Positions 1 to 9,093 of a stretch of 64,000 bases of DNA are shown piece by piece; positions within the stretch are counted from its first letter, which is position 1, and every line of letters starts with the position of its first letter. Origin of the DNA: Thaumatotibia leucotreta (Eukaryota > Arthropoda > Insecta > Lepidoptera > Tortricidae); NCBI GenBank assembly GCA_025490895.1, contig JALPQI010003407.1, forward strand, positions 1-64,000. The letters run 5' to 3'. The notes beneath the pieces are model-generated. The model saw only the letters and a list, made by a program, of their open reading frames with translations. It had not been told where the DNA came from and ran no database searches. A program made the translations under genes and the position numbers.

Positions 1-540
1 GTTGCCTATATCACACTTACGTACGAATTCACAAGTGCGAGAGAGAGCGAACACTTCGTTCGTGGTTCGCGGTAGGGTCTCAGTTGACAGACTTGACAGT
101 GACACATTATTGGAGTATCTACGTACTTATCCAATTTCTATCAATAGAATTGAATACGAATTGTCAACCTCAGTCGTTTTGGAACTTTCTATCACTCGAA
201 TCTCAAAAATAGCATTTCATCGTTTTTATTCATTTTCGAATGAAAGATTCGAGCGTTCGAATCTCAAAAATCGCCCCCCAGGGGGGGCGATTTTTCGAAA
301 GTTCAAAACACGACTGCGATTGACCATTCGTATTCAATTCTATTGATAGAAATTGGATAAGTACGTAGATACTCCAATAAAGTGTCACTGTCAAGTCTGT
401 CAACTGAGACCCTACCGCGAACCACGAACAAAGTGTTGGCTCTCTCTCGCACTTGTGAATTCGTACGTAAGTATGATATAGGCAACACTTCGTTCGTGGT
501 TCGCGGTAGGGCCTCTGTTGAAGTTTGTTTGTGTGCACCA
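1..540. repeat. Foldback (long inverted repeat) element
   Basis: Bases 1-284 and 292-486 are near-perfect reverse complements around a G/C-rich centre near 288 (CCCCCCAGGGGGGG). The outer end begins GTTGCCTATATCA and is repeated inverted at 474-486. A short direct copy of bases 49-82 follows at 482-515. No coding potential was found; open frames here are shadows of the palindrome. The element probably continues to the left of the window. Confidence 0.8.
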
Positions 541-654
541 TAGATTATAATAACATTGACCGTAGATTTACGTTCCGATTCACTAGCGGTACATGTTTTT
601 TTTATAATAAAAACCGTTAAATAATGTTTAATATGTTATAATTCATTTATTATT

Positions 655-918
655 ATTAGCTGGAATATAAATTCCGACGTCAGTGTGCCATAATTTAGCT
701 TTATTACATTAAAATTAAAAAACCGGTAAATATCGACTTTCTGCGTGCAACGTGTCGCAAAGATATCGATAATCAATCTCTAGCTTTTCGAGTGCGACTT
801 TCAAAAATAGGGTATATTGGCTTCATTCGAAAATAGTCGTGAAAAATTTTGTCATTCGAATTTGAATTCGAACGGGAATTTGAATTCGTGCGATAGAAAT
901 TCAAAAATCGGCCCCCTG
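655..918. repeat. Dispersed repeat block, copy 1 (DNA transposon end)
   Basis: About 250 bp from TAAATTCCGACGTCAGTGTG to GAAATTCAAAAATCGG recurs almost unchanged at 16352-16591. The right end, read inward on the minus strand, starts CAGGGGGCCGATTTTT. This resembles the terminus style of hAT-like or related DNA transposons, and the same CCCC/GGGG style occurs in the centre of the foldback at 1-540. The superfamily is an inference. Confidence 0.6.
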
Positions 919-1440
919 GACAGTTGTATAAGTACTTATACATGCCTTTTAAGGTATATTTTATGCCTTGTTTACTCAATTCTGAAATACAATGTTCTTC
1001 ATAACACTCAATCAATCAATCAATCAAAGCGTTTATTTGTAAACATAGGTATTTACAGTATGTGGATGGACAAGAATTTCAGAAGTTCTGCTATGCTTTA
1101 CCCAGAGGTGTACAACTAGTTACAACAATCATTATGTAGATAATCAATAATATATCCTTTGATTGTTTAAAAATTACATGGAATTCATGCAAATAAATCT
1201 GGCAAAATGTAAAAAATCAATAAATACAAATTAGTTAGAAATAAATTATTAGTTAATTAGTCAAGTAGATTAGTTAGTTAGATTTAATCTATGTACATAA
1301 ATTGTAATTATTAGTAAATGTCGTAGCACTTCATAAGTTCTCATGAAAACATTCTCAATGAGAACTTACTCTTGAATTCTCGTGAAACTCGGAAATTTCC
1401 GAGGAAATTTCTGCAATTTTGAGAATGTTCTTCAACTTGC
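919..1440. other. Gene-less AT-rich interval
   Basis: A (AATC)n run lies at about 1008-1024, followed by AT-rich sequence with short TTAGT repeats. No coding exon, RNA gene or clear element was recognised. Confidence 0.5.
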
Positions 1441-1720
1441 ACATTGCTAGCTAGACCTGCCAGTCTTATACTCGTTGTCTACGAAGCTGGAGGTTCCGGG
1501 TTCGAATCCCGGCGAGGGCATTATTTGTGTATTTATTTATCACAAATATTTGTTCCTTGGTCTTGGTATTTGTTGCTGTGTATGTATTTAAGTTTACATA
1601 TGTATCTATCTATTATATATATATCATCGCCTGGTACCCACATCACAAGCCTTAATTGAGCTTACCGTGGGACTAGGTCGATTTGTGTAAGATGTCCTGA
1701 TAATCCTGATATTTATCTAT
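1441..1720 (+). repeat. tRNA-derived SINE
   Basis: A pol III B-box-like GGTTCGAATCC lies at about 1498-1510, inside a T-arm-like stretch. It is followed by a non-tRNA body ending in CTTACCGTGGGACTAGGTCG and a T-rich tail, the usual layout of lepidopteran tRNA-derived SINEs. The tRNA part does not fold into a full cloverleaf, so it is not a functional tRNA. A second partial copy of the left flank lies at about 1737-1790. Confidence 0.65.
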
Positions 1721-2833
1721 AATAAGAGTAAATTCCTGCAATTTTGAGAATGCTAGCTAGGCCTACCGGTATTATACTATCTAATAGTACTCACTCTGCT
1801 TAAGATTCCTGAGGATCCTCTTCATCGTCGCCGGTCGCCGGCGCACGCGCGACTGCCGCCGGAGAAACGTCACGCTCCGGTAGCGTGGAACGCAAGCCAT
1901 ACACCACGTACTAATGGTAATTAGCACGAGTACTCCTGAACTTGGTATTTTGTGGTCCTTATTACAAGAAGATTAAGAACGGGTTGCAGTAAACCATTTG
2001 TCATTGAAGCGTCCGATAATAGTTATTTATTATTATACAAAGGGCAAAATTGTTGTTTTACTGTCGTGCCAATATTGAGACCTGCTATGCTATTCTCTTA
2101 TTGACACATTCGACGCTGCGTTCGTCAACGAGCTCGATGTCGAGACAGCCTTGTCTAAAATCCTAGCTGTTTGATTTGACATTAGGAATCGAGGCTGTGA
2201 GCGAGGTTGTGGGCGAGTTCGTCGCTGTTTTTCGTTAGAGAATACGAAGTTCATACATTAAACGTCAAACTTTCGACGCAATGTAGTTCCTCCGCAATGT
2301 GCTCACGCCGCATTCGTCGCCGAGCACTAGTGTCGTTTAAAGTACATTAGTGAATACCATTTTTAGGCTCGACGCTGCCGCAGCACTGACACAGCGCTGA
2401 CAGCAAGGCGGTTTCCTTAGTGAATAACACTGCTGAGCTAGCGAAAGATTCCGAAATTGAGCCACGAGCATAGTGGTTCAAAAACTGGAATCTTGAGCAT
2501 TGCGAAGGTCTAAAGGCACGAGAGTTGAACAAACTTTGCCGCCAAGTGTAAGTAGGTAATACTACTTTTTTCCCCTAATTATCGCGAGGAAATATGATTA
2601 CAAATCTCATCCAAATGTTAATTAATTTAAAGAAACCATTTAAAACTCAATGTCGTAACGTATCCTAGATAGAGTTACTCCTGGTACTTAAATATATCCA
2701 ATGACGCAATCGGAGCTCACATGTTAAATTGTCCAATTCCACTTATATTAGCCAGTAGTGGGCCATAGGAATTAGAGCAAGATCAAATTACTTTGCCTCA
2801 CATGTGAATAAGATGTTTTTTTACCCGCTCGTA
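1721..2833. other. Gene-less interval
   Basis: A short CpG-rich patch lies at about 1815-1880. The rest is AT-rich with no convincing exon. The 61-codon minus-strand frame at 2347-2532 matches no family I recognise and lacks splice or start context. Confidence 0.5.
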
Positions 2834-2952
2834 TTAACCCTTAAATGCATGACCTTGACAAAGATTTATTGAAATTTCAATTCTGACTTGTTCTCAATAG
2901 AGCCTAGAATACTTGATGCATATATATACATCACTATGCATTTAAGGGTTAA
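2834..2952. mobile_element. piggyBac-type MITE
   Basis: TTAA at 2834-2837 and 2949-2952 flank termini CCCTTAAATGCAT and its inverted copy. TTAA target duplication with CCCT termini is the piggyBac signature. A related copy lies at 28112-28285. Confidence 0.7.
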
Positions 2953-3463
2953 AGGATAAAAGAGCGCTTTACGAGCCAGTGATGGGTAAATTTGTTGTAT
3001 GGGAAGTTTCATAGTAATCTAATGAGTTTATCGAAATGGCCCAACAATTATCCTTGGAGCAACCTGCCTTAAAGAGCACGAATGGTCAATAACTTTACTA
3101 ACATAATAAATACTTACTCAAAGGGTCAATAAGCAATAACTATTGGCGATGAAACACAATTAACTGACCAATCTTGATTCTTATTACTATGTACATACAG
3201 TACACTAATGGTCTACAGTTTTCCAAAGGTACAGCGGGTGCGGGTCTAATACGAACTTCGAAAACCTTATGTCTCTGACACTCCGATGGCGCCTTCATTC
3301 GAGTGACAGGGACGGCTGCTGGACATTTACGATTTACGAAGTTCGCGATAATAGCCCAGTACAAGTACTCTATAGTGTGAGATTAAGTGTTAATGTTAGG
3401 TACGTTTGATTAGAATTACGAGTATTTATTGCTTTCGGTGAGTATGTAATCAACAGCTTCCAG

Positions 3464-3770
3464 GGTGCTTAGATAAGTTGCCAATCGCTAACGCTTAATC
3501 GTCAATCGTAAACGAAAGGCAGCTAACTGTCTTTGTCCCACTAATATAAAAGAGTGACAGAGAGGAAAAACTACGATACCTACACTACTAAGCAGTACTA
3601 GTAAGGTGCATTCAGACCAAACGAACATTCGCTATTCTAACCCCCCACTCTACGAAATTCGATAGTTACACAAAACGTGATTGGTTGATTTCGTAGAGCG
3701 GGGGATAGAATAGCGAATGCTCGTTTGGTCTGAATGCACCTTTAGCGATTGGCAACTTGGCTAAGCATCC
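3464..3770. mobile_element. MITE family B with a nested family A MITE
   Basis: The outer inverted ends are GGGTGCTTAGATAAGTTGCC on the left and the complement of GGATGCTTAGCCAAGTTGCC on the right. Uninterrupted relatives lie at 5675-5804 and 41105-41255. The outer element is split at 3603-3742 by a second palindromic element with ends AAGGTGCATTCAGACC, copies of which are at 4432-4571 and 60539-60678. Confidence 0.75.
3603..3742. mobile_element. MITE family A, copy 1 (nested)
   Basis: The 140-bp element has inverted ends AAGGTGCATTCAGACCAAAC. The left arm runs into a CCCCCCACTC stretch and the right arm into GAGCGGGGG. It sits inside the family B element at 3464-3770. Confidence 0.75.
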
Positions 3771-3834
3771 AAGAGTTCCAGGGATATCACATTATTGACT
3801 TCTCTTACCAACTGTGTATTTGCGCCATTGCAAT

Positions 3835-4375
3835 GGACACCAATTGGAATCCTACGCCACGGGAACCATGTCAAAGTAACGTTGTTCAGCAAATTGTAAG
3901 AAATATCATAAGGCTTGCCCATTAATCACGTCATACAATTTTGGCCTGTTCTAGACCCCCCCCCCCCCACCCCCATGGTGATATTTATAGGATTATAGTG
4001 ATATTTTCTGGACCCCCCCCCCCATAGCCAATATGACGTGTAATTTTTTGCCAACTTAAGTAGTCCTTTTAATAACACTTGAATTTACGTACTTTTTTGC
4101 CAACTACAAGGTAAATGTTCGCGAAGTTGTAAAACTTAGTATTTAAAAAGTGTTTTATAAAAAAGTAAAGTTTTTTTACTGGCTATAATGCTGTTCAGCA
4201 GATTCGAGAGCAACAAAAAATTACACGTGATTTGTCCGATGACCCCCTCTCCCCTATGGTGATAATTGGTGATTTTTTCTTGACCCCCCCCTCCCCCTAT
4301 ACAGTATGACGTGATTAATGGACAAGCCCATACTACTTGTCATCTTGACATGGTTCTAGAGTGGCCTAGGGATCC
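3835..4375. mobile_element. MITE family G split by a poly-C MITE (family H)
   Basis: The outer element runs from CCAATTGGAATCCTA to GACATGGTTCTAGAGTGGCC. An uninterrupted relative is at 44640-44750. It is split by 3912-4330, whose inverted ends read GGCTTGCCCATTAATCACG and the complement of GGGCTTGTCCATTAATCACG and which contains long C runs at 3956-3969 and 4012-4023. No protein is encoded. Confidence 0.7.
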
Positions 4376-4431
4376 ATTCAATGTCCAGTTAACCAACTGG
4401 ACATTTGCAATCATGTCATGTTACTCATGTT

Positions 4432-4571
4432 AAGGTGCATTCAGACCAAACAAGCATTCGCTATTCTATCCCCCACTCCACGTAATCAACGAATCACGTT
4501 TTGCGTAACGATCGAATTTCGTAGAGTAGGGGGTTAGAATAGCGAATGCTCGTTTGTTCTGAATGCACGTT
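4432..4571. mobile_element. MITE family A, copy 2
   Basis: It has the same AAGGTGCATTCAGACC inverted ends and length as copies 3603-3742 and 60539-60678. Confidence 0.75.
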
Positions 4572-4699
4572 TAGCGATATAGTTGACATTAGGGTGTGGA
4601 AAATAGTTTATTTTGAATAAACTCAATTTGTTTCGTATGTTCCAGCAAATTTTGCTTTCAACTCCTCCGTTTGAAAAACACAAAACTTTTCTCACACAC

Positions 4700-4980
4700 A
4701 ATCACATCATCAGCCTATGATAGTCCACTGCTGGATGTAGGCCTCTCCTATTAAGCGTATAAACGCATTAGGAAGTAAATGCCCATAATTGCCACGCTGG
4801 GCAAGCGGATTGGCGATCGCAGTAATGTGTCCACTACGATGACGCTGCGGCCCATCATCAATCTTTTATCAAATAGTGGTCAGTGACACTTAAATCCCTT
4901 AGTCGACTCTTACGACACCCACAGGAGGAGGTTGGGGTGGTGACAAATGTATTCTTACTGCCGTCACCACACGGCGGAAA
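4700..4980 (+). repeat. Dispersed lepidopteran repeat (CATCATCAGCC family)
   Basis: It starts CATCATCAGCCTATGATAG and has a core close to GTCCACTGCTGGA(C/T)GTAGGCC. It then reads CCACGCTGGGCAAGCGGATT and ends GCCGTCACCACACGGC. Other copies or pieces lie at 17421-17745, 23060-23190, 27094-27160, 36058-36336, 38978-39222, 41315-41440, 46357-46425 and 51584-52005. No ORF and no pol III box were seen. The class (helitron-like or SINE-like) is undecided. Confidence 0.7.
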
Positions 4981-5065
4981 AAAAAAGCTAGTTCAGTTAC
5001 CTAAAGGGCATTGTGTTTATACCAATTATACTGGGTTTCTTTGCCAACAGTGTGCCAACCATAAC

Positions 5066-5666
5066 TACCATGAGCTGCCGCGACGTTATTAACGCGGACT
5101 TCTTTCTATCCATCCCGCTCGTACTTGCGCATGCAACCGGATAGAAAGTAATAACCGGATAGATACTATATATGCACCTCTCATTCCTTCGTATAACTCC
5201 GTCCCCACAACTTACGTAAGAACTTACAGTAGCCCTACCATGAGCTTGCGCGGCGTTATTAACGGGCATTTTCACTTCTATATATATGTCTTATAGGGAC
5301 ACCCAATTAGCTTAACTCTCACAAAAAAGTTAACTTCGATGTCAGCTCTGTAACGACAATTTAAGCATGAAATATTTACGTAAATCAAATCACTTTATTC
5401 GTGTTTTTATATTGCATATACGCGTATTCTTTCTGGATTAAATGATAAAAAAATATTTTTGTTAATATTTAATGCTTAATTGTCGTTACAAAACTGTCAT
5501 CGAAGTTAACTTTTTTGTGAGAGTTAAGCTAATTGGGTATCCCTAGAAGTGAAAATGCCCTAACGCGCGTTTACGTTCACTCTGGCTCGCTTGCGCCAAT
5601 CTGCGAGTACGAGCGGGATGGATATAAAGTAAACGCGCGTTATTAGCGTAGCGGCAGCTCATGGTA
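5066..5666. repeat. Nested inverted-repeat elements
   Basis: Outer arms beginning TACCATGAGCTGCCGC (left, about 5066) and its inverted copy (right, ending about 5666) enclose a second element at about 5296-5546. That inner element has long inverted arms containing CACCCAATTAGCTTAACTCT. A further degenerate copy of the outer arm lies at 5232-5270. No coding potential was found. Confidence 0.7.
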
Positions 5667-5674
5667 GGGCTACA

Positions 5675-5804
5675 GGATGCTTAGCCAAATTGCCAATTGA
5701 AAGGCAGCTAGCTGTCTTTGTCACACTAATAAGAAAGAGTGACAGAGAGGGAAAACTACGATACGCTACTAAGGGCTAGCAACTGGCAACTTGGCTACGC
5801 ATCC
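5675..5804. mobile_element. MITE family B, copy 2
   Basis: Ends GGATGCTTAGCCAA and the inverted GGCTACGCATCC. It shares the internal GAAAGGCAGCTA...GTGACAGAGAGG segment with 3464-3770 and 41105-41255. Confidence 0.75.
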
Positions 5805-6225
5805 TGGTGTAATAAAGCCTGCCTAAGTAACATATTACATCGAATCACTCCAGTTTTACGAAGCTATTAGTGAAGATGTGTTGCAAATCGGATGTCCATT
5901 ACTAGCCATGTTATTGTCTACTACGCTCTATTTTACATACGAATAAAGCTCAACCAAAATTACAAAGCAAATGAGTGGTTAGTAACATTAGTATTATGAT
6001 GATTGCGTGCCTGTGAGAGGCGGTGTAATTACATAGGTAACTGTAATGCAGTTGAGTTTAACAGTTTTTAGAGACATTACATTATAGCATTAGTAAATCT
6101 GAAATTCTATCAGATTGGGTACAATGAACGTGTAGATATTTGTCTTCATAAACAGGAGGTAAATGCACCCTTTACTTATACCTAAGAAATGTACCACTTA
6201 AAACTTGGTAGTAGCAACTATTTAT
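5805..6225. other. Gene-less interval
   Basis: Nothing beyond AT-rich sequence was recognised. Confidence 0.5.
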
Positions 6226-6690
6226 ACAGGGCGTCCCAAAGTTATGGGACATGAAGGGGAAGTACCTTAAATATCGTAGATAGTGTATTTTGCTGAAAAA
6301 AGACTTCATGTTATTTTTAAAATTTAGTAATAGTGCATTCAAATTTTTTTCTAAAAAATACTTGCTTCACCCGGAAATCGAACCAACTACAATTTTTTTC
6401 GAATTTGGAACCAAAAGTTTTTGGTTATTCTTTTAGTTTTTAGATACTATGTTTCTTAAGAATTTTTTTTTATTTTTTATCCATTCTTTCGAATGACATC
6501 ATAAAATTACGAAAAAAAATTTTTTGTTTTAAAGTACCTAGGTTCGATGCCTAGAAAAAGCATTTTTTTGGTTTTTGAATGCAGTATTATTTAATTTTCA
6601 ATATAAAATAAAGTCTTCTTTCAGCAAAATATCCTAATACGATATTTAAGGTACTTCCCCTTCATGTCCCATAACTTTGAGACGCCCTGT
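6226..6690. mobile_element. Mariner-type MITE with about 85-bp inverted repeats
   Basis: The terminal inverted repeats begin ACAGGGCGTCCCAAAGTTAT and extend past TACTTCCCCTTCATG on both sides, flanked by TA. The interior is T-rich and non-coding. TA target sites suggest Tc1/mariner mobilisation (inference). Confidence 0.75.
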
Positions 6691-7519
6691 ATACCTAGTC
6701 ACTTGTTCAGGTAAAGGTACCTAAATATTTACCTAATAAATTTCGCTGAAGACGCGCATTCGATCCAAGTTTAATTCAAGGTTATACGTCCCAGTCGCCC
6801 AGCAAGCGGTAGCCCACCTATCGATATCATTATCACTTATCATAAGTATCATATTTGCCCCTTTCGCTCTTATCAATATGCGTATAAGACCGGGACAAAT
6901 GATAGGTAAATATCATCTCGCTAGGTTAGGATTAGTAGACGTTTGCGAATAAGATGATGAATGTTTCCTAACAGGGCATCATCACTATCATCAGTCACAT
7001 TTTCATTGACATTGACCAGGCGCGGATACAGGACTTCGTTCAGGGGGAGGGCATAGACCTATGATATTATAGTATTTTCCAATTAAAACAGCACCTAGGC
7101 ATACCTAAGGCCAGTATGACGGGGGGCAAGTGCCCCTTTTGCCCCCCCTGGATCCGCGCCTGACATTGACCCATTTTTGTGACATATTTTTTCGAAATAA
7201 GGTTTACAAATATTTTAGATACCATTGCCCTATTAATTTAGGGTCTACCCAAAATTCCATAGTCGATAGTCCAGATAGTTCACACGAAATAAAAAAAAAC
7301 GCAAATGTTCTAATCCCATAATTAAAACACCAGACAGGCGTAAAGAAATTGGCCCGGCCAGAGACAATTAGCAAGACAGACAGGTGAGAAGCCATGCGTG
7401 CCCGGAAGCGCGCTCGGCCGAGCGCGGCGTGCGATATGCCGCCGGTCATAGACTCCCCGTTGTACATAGACAAGGAAACTTAAAGACGTCACTTTGTGCA
7501 CTTCTTCGAAATACGATCA
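6691..7519. other. Gene-less interval with one weak inverted repeat
   Basis: Segments at about 7015-7035 and 7145-7168 (AGGCGCGGAT and complement) suggest a small G-rich inverted-repeat element. No gene was seen. Confidence 0.4.
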
Positions 7520-7647
7520 GGCCTACCATCGCGAAAATCTAAATTCGTAAATTTCGAGGATTTGTCTCTCTCACTCTAATGACGCCTTCGTTGGAGTGAC
7601 GGAGCAAAATCCTCGAAATATACGAATTTCATTTTACGCGGTAGGGC
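7520..7647. mobile_element. Small MITE (GGCCTACC family)
   Basis: Inverted ends GGCCTACC...GGTAGGGCC with internal arms AATTCGTAAATTTCGAGGA. Full or partial relatives occur at about 27035-27215, 35480-35575, 42290-42395, 57840-57910 and 62815-62900. Confidence 0.65.
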
Positions 7648-8609
7648 CGCTGCCTTTAAATTAAAAAGTTGCAGGACCTATGATCTGCTCAGCGGCCCTA
7701 CGAAAGGCAAAGAGTGCAGACAAAAATCTGCGAAATCCGCAATTTTCGGAGATTTTTATCCGTCAATCTAATGCCTTCGGTGTTCGCGGTAATAGGCCGA
7801 CGGCGAACATCCAAAATAATATTTTTCGAGCATGTAATATCTCTGTCCAACAAAAGCGTCTTATGAGACAAATGTTAGAAATTAATCATCGAATTGTGCG
7901 CCGTGGCATAAAACAATCGGAACTTTTGGAGAAACTTATCTCACATAATCGTATTTCGCATTCTAAACTGACTGACTTAGGTAGCTTAATTTAAAACACG
8001 ATGTCTGGTATCACTAAAACGTTTTCTACAAAACAAAGCATAGGGTGCATCATCATCGTTCATTAAAATGATTAGGTATGTCTTTGAATATCCCAATTAC
8101 GAAGGTACACGCGAAGTTCGCCGACCAGTAGTAATAGGCTCTTTTCTATTTGCTTGCTAGCAGAGATCGTCCGGCTATGTGACGTCTATGAGTTAGTTTG
8201 TCTATGCCAATACATCTTTCCGACCACCGGCTTGGCTTATACACAGGGTGTAACCCTCGGCGGAGCGAGGCGTGCGGGACAGTAGGTGTAAGTAGATACT
8301 CCACGGCTTAGGTCAGCGACATGCTTACATGTGTCAAATCAGTGTTCGCATTAAATTACTATATGTACTTTCTCTTTATTGAAAACCTTCTCTTTTTATT
8401 GAAAAATGCATATAAAAATCCAAACTAGGTACTTAATTAATCAAAAACAATGTAAATCACTGTATTTCCTTGTTATATTATGTATATTTGCTAAAACTTA
8501 TTATCTACTCGTAGTTTTCAATAGACAGATACTGCAAGATTGTTTACCTTTTTTTAAACACCAAACCAAGCAGAATATAACCCCCAAAGAATATACCTAA
8601 TACTGATAA
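7648..8609. other. Gene-less interval
   Basis: It holds a 104-codon plus-strand frame (7680-7994) that overlaps repeat-like sequence and that I could not tie to a family. No other feature was seen. Confidence 0.4.
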
Positions 8610-8754
8610 CCCCCTTATTCATAAACGTTTGTTAACTTAACAAGCCGCTAATAATTGTTTGTCCCATTGCTCTTATGGACACATTGTTAAGACCGAAAGG
8701 GACAAACAATTATTAGCGGCTTGTTAAGTTAACAAACGTTTATGAATAAGGGGG
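8610..8754. mobile_element. MITE family C, copy 1
   Basis: A near-perfect palindrome with ends CCCCCTTATTCATAAACG and arms through CTTAACAAGCCGCTAATAAT, flanked by TA. Other copies are at 35685-35812 and 53674-53816, with a half copy at 13199-13275. Confidence 0.8.
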
Positions 8755-8775
8755 TATGAGTGTTGTTAAAAAATA

Positions 8776-8875
8776 GGTACAGTCACGTCTAATAATATGT
8801 ATACCTACATTACGGAACGTATTTCAAGGGCATAAGGATCAAAATCGTATACATATTATTAGAGCCGACCGTACC
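8776..8875. mobile_element. Small MITE with GGTACAGTC ends
   Basis: Inverted arms GGTACAGTCACGTCTAATAA and the complementary right end ATTAGAGCCGACCGTACC. It lies about 220 bp upstream of the DNAI4-like start codon. Confidence 0.6.
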
Positions 8876-9093
8876 ATATCGGTACCTATGCATATATTGC
8901 ATATGCAACCTTTTTATTTACCTAAAACTTTTAAAACATTTATTTTTGACAGCGCCACTAATTTGCCACTGATATGACAAATAACTGTTTGTCAACAGGT
9001 CACGACTGTTTTTACTTTCAATAAATGCAAATAATATTTAACCCCTAATTATAACAATCTATTTTTTTATAATTTGTCTTAAATATCATCAAA

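Noticed and set aside
1455..1520. tRNA gene at the GGTTCGAATCC motif
   Set aside because: Only the T-arm half is tRNA-like. No matching acceptor or D arm, and a SINE body follows.
7680..7994. 104-codon ORF as a gene
   Set aside because: Begins in MITE-like sequence, no splice or promoter context, and no recognisable domain.
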